Shown: positions 17,508 through 25,552 of the stretch, in pieces
How the letters are laid out: each line of letters starts with the position of its first letter
How positions within the stretch are numbered: the stretch's first letter is position 1
Assembly (NCBI GenBank): GCA_964564595.1
Contig: CAZMCA010000001.1
Coordinates: forward strand, 1 to 64,000
Reading direction: 5' to 3'
Origin: JBEVOS01 sp964564595
Lineage (GTDB): Bacteria; Pseudomonadota; Alphaproteobacteria; Caulobacterales; Aquidulcibacteraceae
Length of the DNA stretch: 64,000 bases
The notes under the pieces: generated by a model
Told to the model about the DNA's origin: nothing
The model's database searches: none
What the model saw: only the letters and a program-made list of their open reading frames with translations
Program-made: the position numbers and the translations under genes

Positions 17508-17824
17508 TGCGGCTCTCCTGAGCGGCTCATCTGGCCGCCCTCATGGGGCAAGGCGGCGGAAACTGGGGCGGGCTGGCGGCCCCTGTCAATCAAGGAACGC
17601 CAGCCGTTGAGGATAGCGCGCGAGTGCCAAGAGCCGGTGAACGGCTCTCGCCAGCGATCCAACCTGCTGAAAAATGGCGCGAATTTCAGAGGGGCAGCGG
17701 TATCGCGCTATGTCTGCCGGCGATTTGGGTGAGCGTGGACCTCATTTCAAGTCTCGCGCATTAAGGGAAACAATGTAATGACTAATCCATAGGTTGCAGG
17801 ACATTCGATAGAGGCGAGAGACGC
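17508..17824. other. intergenic region between topA and the small plus-strand gene
   Basis: No gene seen in these 317 bases. They should contain the topA promoter (minus strand) and the promoter of the plus-strand gene at 17825. A 7-bp hairpin with a five-base loop (17630-17648) has no T-run and is not called a terminator. Confidence 0.6.
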
Positions 17825-18040
17825 ATGCCGCAACGTGAAGACCGGGGTGACGCGCCAGAACCGTTCGACCGTGTCGCCTACGCCTACCAGATGTTGCGCG
17901 AACTTCGGGGCCTCATTGGGCCGGTGCGCCGGGCCTCGCTCGATCGCGCGTTGGCGCTTGCGGAGAATGAAGCGGCCGACGCGATGGCCGCGCTCGCTCA
18001 GTCCCGGTCCGCGAAGCCGGCGCCTGGAGACGCGGCGTAA
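17825..18040 (+). CDS. small hypothetical protein, overlaps dprA 3' end
   Basis: A 71-residue, highly charged protein (MPQREDRGDAPEPFDRVAYA, then YQMLRELRGLIGPVRRASL), mostly predicted helix, with no signal peptide or membrane segment. A purine-rich stretch (gaggcgagag) stands before the ATG. It runs against dprA and the two genes overlap tail to tail by 43 bases. No family is recognised. It is called a gene because the reading frame begins with a plausible ribosome site in otherwise empty sequence and the protein composition is not that of an antisense frame. Confidence 0.55.
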   Translation: MPQREDRGDAPEPFDRVAYAYQMLRELRGLIGPVRRASLDRALALAENEAADAMAALAQSRSAKPAPGDAA

Positions 18041-19092
18041 CCGCCCGGGAGAGAGGCGGCGCGCCCCTCCAGTTCAAGTTCCGTCAGCGCCGCGGCCACG
18101 GCGCCCGCGCTCGCGCCCGCCAGCCGGGCAAGGTCGTTGATGTGCACCGGCGTCGGCGAAAGGTAGCGCGTGAGCTTCGCGGCGAGCCCCGCGCGCGGCG
18201 CTTCGTCAAAGCTAAGCGTCAGCGGTTGTAGCGGCCGCAGCGGCGGCGCCGCGTCGAGCGCGGCGAGCACGTCTTCGGCGTCCTCAACGAGCGCTGCGCC
18301 CGATTTGATGAGCGCGTTCGCGCCGCGCGCCCGCGCGTCGAGCGGCGAGCCGGGCGCTGCCATCACGTCGCGCCCTTGTTCGGCCGCCGCGCGCGCCGTG
18401 ATCAGCGATCCCGAACGCAACGCAGCTTCAATAACGACAACGCCCCGTGAAAGCCCGGAGACCACGTGGTTGCGCCGCGGGAAATCCCGCGCGCGCGCAA
18501 CCGCGCCGAGCGGGGCCTCGGCGATCACCAAGCCTTTCTCCGCGATCTCGTCATGCAGCGCGCGGTTCTGCGGCGGGTAAGGCTTGTCGAGCCCGCCGGC
18601 GAGCACGGCAATGGTGCCTGTCTTCAAGCTGGCGCGATGCGCCGCGCCATCGATGCCGCGCGCGAGCCCAGAAACCACGACAAAACCTGCTTCACCCAGA
18701 TCCTGCGCAAAGCGCTCCGCCAACAAAAGTCCCGCAGCCGACGCCTCGCGCGCGCCGACGATTGCAACCGTCGGCCGGTGCGCCAGCCGCGCATTGCCGC
18801 GCGCGGCGATTGCAGGCGGCGGCGCATCGAGCGCGGCGAGAAGCGGGGGATAGTCCGGCTCGCACGAACACAAGAGTTCTGCGCCCATCTCGGCGAGCGC
18901 ATCGATCTCATCTTCGATTCGCGCGGCTTCCGGCGGCGCGACATCGCGGTTGAGCGTTGGCAGCCGTTCGAGGGCGGCGGCGGCCCCGCCAAAGCGTGCG
19001 ATCAAGCGGTGAAAGCTGAGCGGGCCAATCCGCGGCGTGCGGGCAAGACGCGCCCACGCGACGCGTTCGGAACGCGCCAGCGGCCGGCTCAC
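17998..19092 (-). CDS. dprA: DNA-processing protein DprA (Smf)
   Basis: A 364-residue DprA/Smf protein. The Rossmann-like core carries PTVAIVGAREASAAGLLLAE, VVSGLARGIDGAAHRASL and TIAVLAGGLDKPYPPQN, and the C-terminus has the winged-helix domain common in alphaproteobacterial DprA (SPTPVHINDLARLAGASAGA). DprA loads RecA onto incoming single-stranded DNA in natural transformation. The GTG at 19092 is chosen because it leaves 7 bases to the plsY stop and starts at the conserved region; the longer frame would add a poly-Arg stretch overlapping plsY. It is co-directional with plsY, a common neighbour. Confidence 0.92.
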   Translation of the reverse strand: MSRPLARSERVAWARLARTPRIGPLSFHRLIARFGGAAAALERLPTLNRDVAPPEAARIEDEIDALAEMGAELLCSCEPDYPPLLAALDAPPPAIAARGNARLAHRPTVAIVGAREASAAGLLLAERFAQDLGEAGFVVVSGLARGIDGAAHRASLKTGTIAVLAGGLDKPYPPQNRALHDEIAEKGLVIAEAPLGAVARARDFPRRNHVVSGLSRGVVVIEAALRSGSLITARAAAEQGRDVMAAPGSPLDARARGANALIKSGAALVEDAEDVLAALDAAPPLRPLQPLTLSFDEAPRAGLAAKLTRYLSPTPVHINDLARLAGASAGAVAAALTELELEGRAASLPGGYAASPGAGFADRD

Positions 19093-19099
19093 GCGGCGC

Positions 19100-19750
19100 T
19101 CACGGCGGCGTTTGCGCGGGTTCGTCCGCCGCGGGGGCGGCTTCCGCCGCTGCCGCCTTGCTCGCGCCAATCTTCGGCTCCGTGCCCGCGATCAGCCGCG
19201 CGATATTCTGGTGGTGGCGAGAAAAGATCAGCACGGCGAGAAAGCCGCAGAAGATCACGGCAGCGAGATCGTCTCCGCCGATAAACGCCGCCAGCGGCGC
19301 GGCCGCCGCCGCCGCGAGCGCGGCGAGCGAAGAGAAGCGGAAGATCGCCGCCATCGCGAGCCAGATGGCGCCCGCGAGCAGGCCGAGCGGCCAGAACCCC
19401 GCAAACAGCACCCCAAAGAACGTCGCGACGCCTTTGCCGCCTTTGAAGCCCAGCCAAACCGGGAAGCAGTGCCCAACGAATGCCGCGGCCCCAGCGATCA
19501 GGCCGTACTCAAAGCCAAACACGGTGCGCGCGATCAAAAGCGCGGCGGCTGCCTTGCCAGCGTCGAGCAGCAGCGTGCCGAGCGCGATGTCCCGACGCCC
19601 GGTGCGCAGCACGTTGGTCGCGCCAATATTGCCGGAGCCGACATTGCGGATGTCCCCCAGGCCCGCCCAGCGCGTCAGCAACAGGCCGAACGGGATCGAT
19701 CCCAGGAGATACCCGCCCGCGGCGGAAACGATAATCGAGAGCACGTCCAT
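19100..19750 (-). CDS. plsY: acyl-phosphate:glycerol-3-phosphate acyltransferase PlsY
   Basis: A 216-residue integral membrane enzyme that makes lysophosphatidate from glycerol-3-phosphate and acyl-phosphate, the first step of phospholipid synthesis. The three conserved PlsY motifs are visible: GYLLGSIPFGLLL, RNVGSGNIGATNVLR and HCFPVWLGFKGGKGVATFFG. Five or so hydrophobic helices fit the family. A 25-residue Ala/Pro-rich tail is extra. The ATG at 19750 is chosen because gcgggagg stands before it. It is the first gene of the plsY-dprA unit. Confidence 0.95.
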   Translation of the reverse strand: MDVLSIIVSAAGGYLLGSIPFGLLLTRWAGLGDIRNVGSGNIGATNVLRTGRRDIALGTLLLDAGKAAAALLIARTVFGFEYGLIAGAAAFVGHCFPVWLGFKGGKGVATFFGVLFAGFWPLGLLAGAIWLAMAAIFRFSSLAALAAAAAAPLAAFIGGDDLAAVIFCGFLAVLIFSRHHQNIARLIAGTEPKIGASKAAAAEAAPAADEPAQTPP

Positions 19751-19865
19751 CGCCTCCCGCTTAGCAGGATGGGGCGAGCTTGAGGAGGAGGCGCAGAAAT
19801 TTCGCGCCAACGGTCGAAATCGGCCGGCCTCGCGCGTCTAAGCTGCGTTCAAGGGAGGCGAGCTG

Positions 19866-20219
19866 ATGACCGACTATATGATCCTGATCCACAGCAGCGA
19901 TGACGCTTGGGCGGCGCTGTCGCCGGCCGAACTCCAGCGGGAGATGGGCGCGTATTTCGCGTACACCCAAGCGCTGCGTGATGCCGGCAAGTACGTTCGC
20001 GGCGATCAACTCATGCCGGCTGTCACCGCCAAGTCCGTACGCGTCCGCGACGGCAAGACGGGCGTTGTTGACGGCCCATATGCGGACACGAAAGAGCAAT
20101 TCGGCGGCTACTACCTCATCAGCGCTGCGAGTGAGGCTGAAGCCATCGATTGGGCCGCCAAATGCCCGGGCGCCAAGTACGGAACGGTGGAGGTTCGCGC
20201 GTGCATCGACAATAATTGA
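19866..20219 (+). CDS. DGPF/YCII family protein linked to an ECF sigma factor
   Basis: A 117-residue YCII-related protein with the signature DGPYADTKEQFGGYYLISA and the usual start MTDYMILIHSSDDAW. Proteins of this DGPF type are the standard neighbours of ECF42 sigma factors, and here the sigma gene begins three bases after the stop. Their biochemical role is not established; they fold as ferredoxin-like dimers. A site gggaggcgagctg lies just before the ATG, and the gene is divergent from plsY. Confidence 0.9.
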   Translation: MTDYMILIHSSDDAWAALSPAELQREMGAYFAYTQALRDAGKYVRGDQLMPAVTAKSVRVRDGKTGVVDGPYADTKEQFGGYYLISAASEAEAIDWAAKCPGAKYGTVEVRACIDNN

Positions 20220-20222
20220 TGG

Positions 20223-21428
20223 ATGCATGACGCCGCCGAACGGATTGCGCGAGAGAGCTATGGCCGCCTCCTCGCGATCCTCGCGGCGCGCACGCGCGAC
20301 GTCGCGGCCGCGGAAGACGCGCTCGCCGATGCGTTCGCCGCGGCGCTGAAGGCCTGGCCCGCGCAAGGCGCGCCGGACAATCCCGAAGCGTGGCTCATCG
20401 CTGCCGCTAAGCGCAAGCTGATCGACGCGGCGCGCCGCGCCGCCGTCGCGGAGGCGGGTGCGCCGCAGCTCTTGCGTGCGATCGAGGAGGCCGAGAGCGT
20501 GGCCGAACCGCTTCCCGATCGGCGCCTCGCGCTTATGTTTGCGTGCGCGCATCCAGCAATCGACGCTGGCGCACACACGCCGCTGATGCTGCAAGCCGTG
20601 CTCGGGCTCAGCGCCGAGCGCATTGCGGCGGCGTATCTCGTAACGCCACAAGCCATGAGCCAGCGCCTCGTGCGCGCCAAGCGCGCCATCAGGGAGGCGG
20701 AGGCGGCGTTCGAATTGCCGCCGCAAGAGGCCTGGCATGAACGCGCGGGCGCTGTGCGCGCCGCAATCTACGCCGCCTTCAACGAAGGCTGGGAAGACGC
20801 CTCCGACGAAGAAACCGAGCGCCGCGCCCTGACCGGCGAGGCGATCTGGCTCGCGCGCGTGCTGAGCGCGCAAACGCCGGACGACGCCGAAACGCTCGGG
20901 CTGCTTTCGCTGATGCTGCACATCGAAGCGCGCCGGCCCGCGCGCTGCGACGCGGAGGGCCGTTTTGCGCCGCTGAGTGAACAGGACGTGCGCCGCTGGG
21001 ACGAAAAGCTGATCGCGGATGCGGAGGCGCACCTGTCACGCGCCTCGCGGCTCCGCAGACCAGGCCGCTACCAGCTCGAAGCGGCGATCCAATCGGTGCA
21101 CGCTGCGCGGCGCGTGAGCGGGCTCACCGATTGGCCCTCCGTTGCGATGCTCTACGAGGCGCTGGCGGCGCTAACGGGTTCGGACGTTGCGCGGCTGAAC
21201 CATGCGGCGGCGTTGGAGCACGTTGCGGGTCCGCACGCGGCGCTCGCGGCGCTCGATGCGTTGGAGGCGCCACTGCGGGACTATCAGCCGTTCTGGGCGC
21301 TGCGGGCGCACTTGGCGGCGCGGCTTGGGCGCGCCGAAGCTGCGCGCGTCGCCTATGGCGAGGCGATCGCGCGCGCCCGCGATCCGGCCGTGCGCGCCTT
21401 CCTGGAAGCGCGCCGGGACGACCTCTGA
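20223..21428 (+). CDS. ECF42-type RNA polymerase sigma factor
   Basis: A 401-residue sigma factor. Region 2 is at the N-terminus (ESYGRLLAILAARTRDVAAAEDALADAFAAAL, split here across residues 11-42) and region 4 lies around residues 125-165 (LTPLMLQAVLGLS, RLVRAKRAI). From about residue 190 to the end it has the long helical, TPR-like C-terminal extension that defines the ECF42 group (WEDASDEETERRALTGEAIW, GRYQLEAAIQSVHAARR, AALEALAALTGSDVARLN-like). The preceding DGPF gene supports this. No anti-sigma factor is present, as is usual for the group, where the extension is thought to control activity. The target promoter is unknown. Confidence 0.92.
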   Translation: MHDAAERIARESYGRLLAILAARTRDVAAAEDALADAFAAALKAWPAQGAPDNPEAWLIAAAKRKLIDAARRAAVAEAGAPQLLRAIEEAESVAEPLPDRRLALMFACAHPAIDAGAHTPLMLQAVLGLSAERIAAAYLVTPQAMSQRLVRAKRAIREAEAAFELPPQEAWHERAGAVRAAIYAAFNEGWEDASDEETERRALTGEAIWLARVLSAQTPDDAETLGLLSLMLHIEARRPARCDAEGRFAPLSEQDVRRWDEKLIADAEAHLSRASRLRRPGRYQLEAAIQSVHAARRVSGLTDWPSVAMLYEALAALTGSDVARLNHAAALEHVAGPHAALAALDALEAPLRDYQPFWALRAHLAARLGRAEAARVAYGEAIARARDPAVRAFLEARRDDL

Positions 21429-21495
21429 GCCGCTTGCGCTCCGTTCGTCCGGCGCTAGGCTATACCCAAAGTTCGAAAAACGATGGGAGGACGAG

Positions 21496-22707
21496 ATGGC
21501 CGAGAACCTGGAAGCGTTTCGCGAGGAAATCCGCGGCTGGCTTGAGGCCAACTTCCCGAAATCGCTCGCCAAGTCCGACGAGTGGCAACAGGGCTTCATG
21601 GTCGGCAAGCCGCTGACCGGCGACGCAGCCAAGTGGCGCGACGCGATGGGCAAGTCCGGCTACGGCGCGCCGATGTGGCCTAAGCAATATGGCGCGGCCG
21701 GTCTTTCGCCCGCGCAAGCGCGCATCCTTTGGCAAGAGATGGCCAAGATCGGCGCGCGCAATCCGATCATTGGCATGGGCACGTCGATGTTCGGGCCAAC
21801 GCTCCTTGAGTACGGTAGCGAAGAGCAAAAGCAGAAGCACATCCCGCCGATCGTGCGTGGCGAAACCCGCTGGTGCCAGGGCTATTCCGAGCCGGGCGCA
21901 GGCAGCGATCTCGCGAGCCTGCAAACCAAGTGCGAGGATAAGGGCGATCACTATCTGATCAACGGCCAGAAGATTTGGACCTCCGGCGCGCAATACGCGG
22001 ACTGGTGCTTTTGCCTCGTGCGCACGGACACGACCAAGAAGCACGAAGGCATCTCCTTCATTCTGATCGATATGCGCACGCCCGGCGTTGAAACGCGCCC
22101 GATCAAGCTGATCGCGGGCTCTTCGCCGTTCTGCGAGACGTTCTTCACCGACGTGAAAGTGCCGAAGGAAAACCTCGTCGGCCCGCTCAATGGCGGGTGG
22201 ACGATCGGCAAGCGCCTTCTGCAACACGAACGCTCGGGCCAAGGCGGCCAAGCGGGCGGCGGCGGGCGCATGCCCGGCGATAACCGCCCCCTCGATGCGA
22301 TCGCCAAGACCTATGTGGGCGCCGACAAGTCCGGCAAGATCACGGACAGCGATCTGCGCACCCGCATCGCGGCCAACCAGATCGATGCGAAAGCGATGGC
22401 GCTCACCGTGCAGCGCGTATCGGCTGAAGCGCGCGGCGCCAACAACCCGAGCGCCGCGACATCCGTCATGAAGAACGCGACCATGAAGATCGCGCAGGAC
22501 CGCGCTGAACTCGGCCTCGAGATCATGGGCAATCGCGCGCTTGGCTGGGAAGGCGCCGGCTTCGACGAGGCCGAAATCCAGTGGACGCGGGCGTGGCTCT
22601 CGGGGAAGGCCGGCTCGATCTATGGCGGATCGAACGAGGTGCAGAGCAACATCATCGCCAAGCGCATCTTGGGCCTGCCAGACCATCTGGGCCAAGCGAA
22701 CCACTAG
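21496..22707 (+). CDS. acyl-CoA dehydrogenase (first of a tandem pair)
   Basis: A 403-residue FAD-dependent acyl-CoA dehydrogenase. Typical elements are RWCQGYSEPGAGSDLASLQT (FAD/substrate loop), YLINGQKIWTSGAQYADW, and the C-terminal ARAWLSGKAGSIYGGSNEVQ-like segment (YGGSNEVQSNIIAKRILGLP). It oxidises an acyl-CoA to the 2,3-enoyl-CoA in a beta-oxidation or related pathway; chain specificity is unknown. The ATG at 21496 follows gggagg at a 5-base distance. The next gene is a close paralogue, and a glycine-rich loop near residue 260 (GGGGRM) is shared in modified form. Confidence 0.92.
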   Translation: MAENLEAFREEIRGWLEANFPKSLAKSDEWQQGFMVGKPLTGDAAKWRDAMGKSGYGAPMWPKQYGAAGLSPAQARILWQEMAKIGARNPIIGMGTSMFGPTLLEYGSEEQKQKHIPPIVRGETRWCQGYSEPGAGSDLASLQTKCEDKGDHYLINGQKIWTSGAQYADWCFCLVRTDTTKKHEGISFILIDMRTPGVETRPIKLIAGSSPFCETFFTDVKVPKENLVGPLNGGWTIGKRLLQHERSGQGGQAGGGGRMPGDNRPLDAIAKTYVGADKSGKITDSDLRTRIAANQIDAKAMALTVQRVSAEARGANNPSAATSVMKNATMKIAQDRAELGLEIMGNRALGWEGAGFDEAEIQWTRAWLSGKAGSIYGGSNEVQSNIIAKRILGLPDHLGQANH

Positions 22708-22766
22708 CAAAACTGTGATCCTGCGGCGCTTCCCAGCGCCGCAGGGCGATCCCTTGCAGATACAAG

Positions 22767-22788
22767 AAACCGGGCTATACCCGGTTTT
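22767..22788 (+). terminator. candidate intrinsic terminator between the tandem acyl-CoA dehydrogenases
   Basis: An 8-bp perfect stem (22767-22774 with 22780-22787) with loop ctata runs into TTTT. The T-run is short. It shares gctataccc and ttcgaa with the sequence before the first gene of the pair, so it may be a remnant of the duplication rather than a working terminator. Confidence 0.5.
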
Positions 22789-22838
22789 CGAATGAGTGCG
22801 CCCGCCGTGATCGAGGGGCGCCAGCGAGGGAGCCCCCG

Positions 22839-24041
22839 ATGGCCGAAGATTTGGAAGCCTTCCGCGCCGAGGCGCGCGCGTGGATCGAGGCGAATTTTCC
22901 GAAGTCGTTGAAGAACAACGAAGCGGCCGCGATGGCCGCGATGATGGGCGAAAAGCTCACGGGCGACGCTGAAAAGTGGCGCGTTGCGATGGGCGAAAAA
23001 GGCTGGGGCACGCCCACGTGGCCGAAGGAGTACGGCGGCGGCGGGCTCTCGTCTGCGCAAGCGCGCGTGCTGCAGCAAGAACTCGGCCGCGCCGGCGCGC
23101 GCAGCCCGATCGGCGGCATGGGCGTGATGATGTTCGGCCCGACGCTCATCGAGTACGGCAACGAAGAGCAAAAGCGCAAACACCTGCCGGGCATCATCAA
23201 GGGCGAAGAGCGCTGGTGCCAAGGCTATTCGGAGCCGGGCGCGGGCTCGGACCTCGCCTCGCTTCAAACCAAGTGCGAAGACAAGGGCGATCACTGGCTC
23301 GTCAATGGCTCGAAGATTTGGACCTCCGGCGCGCAATACGCGACGTGGTGCTTCTGCCTCGTGCGCACGGACAACACGAAGAAGCACGAAGGCATCTCCT
23401 TCCTGCTGATCGACATGAAAACGCCGGGCATCGAAGTGCGCCCGATCAAGCTGATCAGCGGCAACTCGCCGTTCTGCGAAACCTTCTTCACCGATGTGAA
23501 GGTGCCGAAGGAAAACCTGATGGGCCCGCTCAATGGCGGCTGGACCATCGGCAAGCGCCTTCTTCAGTTCGAACGCCAGGGCCTTTCGGGCGGCGGCGGT
23601 GGCGGCGGCGCGATGTCGCAAAAGCCGATCGAGAAGCTCGCGGCGGAATATGTCGGTGTCGATGGCGCCGGCAAGCTCGAGGATACTGATCTGCGCGCGC
23701 GCTTGGCGACGCACACGATGGAGCAGAAGGCGATGATGCTCACGCTTGGGCGCGTCGCCGCCGAAGCGCGCGGCAACAACAGCCCGTCCACCGTGACGTC
23801 AATCCTGAAGAACGCCGGCTCCAAGATCGCGCAGGAGCGTCACGAACTCTCGCTCGAGATCATGGGCAACCGCGCGTTCGGCTGGGAAGGCGAAGGCTTC
23901 AACAAGGAAGAGATCGAAAGCGTCCGCGCCTGGCTCTCCGGCAAAGCCTTCACGATTTACGGCGGCTCGCAGGAGATTCAGAACAACATCATCTCCAAGC
24001 GCATCCTGGGCCTGCCGGACAATCTCCAGCACGCCAGCTGA
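22839..24041 (+). CDS. acyl-CoA dehydrogenase (second of a tandem pair)
   Basis: A 400-residue paralogue of the preceding gene; long stretches are the same or nearly so (RWCQGYSEPGAGSDLASLQT, KIWTSGAQYA, SPFCETFFTDVKVPKENL, NGGWTIGKRLLQ), which shows a tandem duplication. The differences concentrate near residues 250-300, where this copy has GGGGGGGAMSQKPIEKLAAE, and in the helices after it. It carries all the FAD-binding segments and should be active. A ribosome site gagggag precedes the ATG. A strong bidirectional-looking terminator follows. Confidence 0.92.
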   Translation: MAEDLEAFRAEARAWIEANFPKSLKNNEAAAMAAMMGEKLTGDAEKWRVAMGEKGWGTPTWPKEYGGGGLSSAQARVLQQELGRAGARSPIGGMGVMMFGPTLIEYGNEEQKRKHLPGIIKGEERWCQGYSEPGAGSDLASLQTKCEDKGDHWLVNGSKIWTSGAQYATWCFCLVRTDNTKKHEGISFLLIDMKTPGIEVRPIKLISGNSPFCETFFTDVKVPKENLMGPLNGGWTIGKRLLQFERQGLSGGGGGGGAMSQKPIEKLAAEYVGVDGAGKLEDTDLRARLATHTMEQKAMMLTLGRVAAEARGNNSPSTVTSILKNAGSKIAQERHELSLEIMGNRAFGWEGEGFNKEEIESVRAWLSGKAFTIYGGSQEIQNNIISKRILGLPDNLQHAS

Positions 24042-24063
24042 TTACAGCGGAAGCACGAAAACG

Positions 24064-24096
24064 AACCGCCGGCCTCAGAGGCCGGCGGTTTTGTTT
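24064..24096 (+). terminator. intrinsic terminator, probably bidirectional
   Basis: An 11-bp perfect GC-rich stem (24064-24074 with 24080-24090) with loop tcaga is followed by ttgtttt. A-rich sequence on the left side gives a T-run for the minus strand as well, so it can serve both the acyl-CoA dehydrogenase gene and the convergent transporter operon. Confidence 0.88.
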
Positions 24097-24102
24097 TGCG
24101 CG

Positions 24103-25548
24103 CTATTCGGCGGCGGCGACGGGCGTTGCGTTGAGGCGGCGGAGGTTTTCTTCGTGCGTCTGCTTGTCGATGCGGAAGAAGAAGATGCATCCGATCGCCG
24201 TGCCGTAGAGCACTGCGACGACCGGCAGGTAGATCAGCGCGAGGTTGGTGAGGATGTCGATATCGACCTCGCCGCGGCGCGCGCCTGTGGGGAACGAGAC
24301 GATCGTGAGGATGGTGCCTGCCGCGAACACGCCCACACCCGAGACAGCCTTCTTGAAGAAATTGTCCGCCGAGAACAGCAGCCCTTCGGAACGGCGGCCT
24401 GTCTTCACTGCCGCATCCTCCACCACATCCGCCATCATCGACACCAGCATCACCCCTGTGGCGGCTGCAAACGCGCCGTTGATGAAGGTTTCGACCGCGA
24501 CGAAGATGTAAAGCTCAGCCGTGTGGTTCGCCGGCGCGATGCCGAGCAGGCGGAAAAGGATCGGCGTGACGCCAATCGCGAGCGCCAGCGAATAAAGCCA
24601 AATCGCCGCGCGCTTCTTGCCAAGCCAGCGCCCGAAGAACGGCGCGCTGATTACGCCCGTCACGGCCGCGGCGACGCCGATCGTTGCAAGGCCTGCGATC
24701 TGCGCCTGCGTGAACTCGAAGAAGTAGAGCCCCCAATAGATATCGAGTCCGTTCTTCACGCCGGACGCGACGGCGGTGAAGACGCCTGAAAGCACGGCGA
24801 CGATGTAGGAGCGGTTTGAGATCGTGGCCCCGACTTCGCGGATCATCGCGCCGATCGTCACACGCCGCGCGGGCGCTTGGTGAAGGTATGGGATCTGCCG
24901 GTGCGTTCCGAGCGTGCAGATCATGATCGCCGCGAAGATGATGATGGCGCCGACGAGCGCGTAGTCGAAATAGCCCTCACGCGAGAGCACGCCGCCCGTG
25001 CCATCGGGGTTTTCGGCCATGAAATATTGGTACGCGGCGACAGTCATGCCCAGACCGCCGACGGCGGCGAAGAACATGCGGATCGTGTAGAGATCGGTGC
25101 GCTTGTCGTAGTCGCCGACGAGTTCCGGCAGGAGCGCGCTCGCGGGCAATTCAAAGAACGTATCGAAGAACCGGATGCCGATCAGCACCACGAAGAGGTA
25201 GATCGCGATCTCGCCCGGTGACCATGTCGCGGGCGGATTCCAAAGCAAGAAAAAAAGGACCGCGACTGGGAGCGCGGCCGCATACATGAACGGATGGCGC
25301 CGGCCCCAGGGCGAGCGGAAATTGTCCGATATTTGCCCAATCGTCGGGTCGATCACCGCGTCAAAAAACAAGGTGATCATGATGATCGTGGCGACGACGC
25401 TGGCGTCGAGACCGATCACTTGATTGTAAAAGATGAGCAGAAACGTTGCGATCGCGCGCATCTTCACGGCGTTCGCGATCGCCCCCACCGAATAGACGAG
25501 CTTGACGCCCATCCCAACGGGCGGCCGCGCGGCGGGGGCTGTGATCAT
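24103..25548 (-). CDS. GPH-type MFS symporter (third of three tandem copies)
   Basis: A 481-residue, 12-helix transporter of the glycoside-pentoside-hexuronide:cation symporter family (MFS_2). The family pattern is near residues 60-95: FFDAVIDPTIGQISDNFRSP then WGRRHPFMYAAALPVAVLFF. A later loop has ETFINGAFAAATGVMLVSMM and DVVEDAAVKTGRRSEGLLFS. GPH proteins carry sugars or sugar derivatives with Na+ or H+ across the inner membrane. It is the last gene of an operon with two paralogues and a serine hydrolase, four bases after the next copy. The substrate is unknown. Confidence 0.9.
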   Translation of the reverse strand: MITAPAARPPVGMGVKLVYSVGAIANAVKMRAIATFLLIFYNQVIGLDASVVATIIMITLFFDAVIDPTIGQISDNFRSPWGRRHPFMYAAALPVAVLFFLLWNPPATWSPGEIAIYLFVVLIGIRFFDTFFELPASALLPELVGDYDKRTDLYTIRMFFAAVGGLGMTVAAYQYFMAENPDGTGGVLSREGYFDYALVGAIIIFAAIMICTLGTHRQIPYLHQAPARRVTIGAMIREVGATISNRSYIVAVLSGVFTAVASGVKNGLDIYWGLYFFEFTQAQIAGLATIGVAAAVTGVISAPFFGRWLGKKRAAIWLYSLALAIGVTPILFRLLGIAPANHTAELYIFVAVETFINGAFAAATGVMLVSMMADVVEDAAVKTGRRSEGLLFSADNFFKKAVSGVGVFAAGTILTIVSFPTGARRGEVDIDILTNLALIYLPVVAVLYGTAIGCIFFFRIDKQTHEENLRRLNATPVAAAE

Positions 25549-25552
25549 CGTC

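Noticed and set aside
17630..17648. 7-bp hairpin upstream of topA
   Set aside because: No T-run on either strand and no conserved position; not called a terminator.
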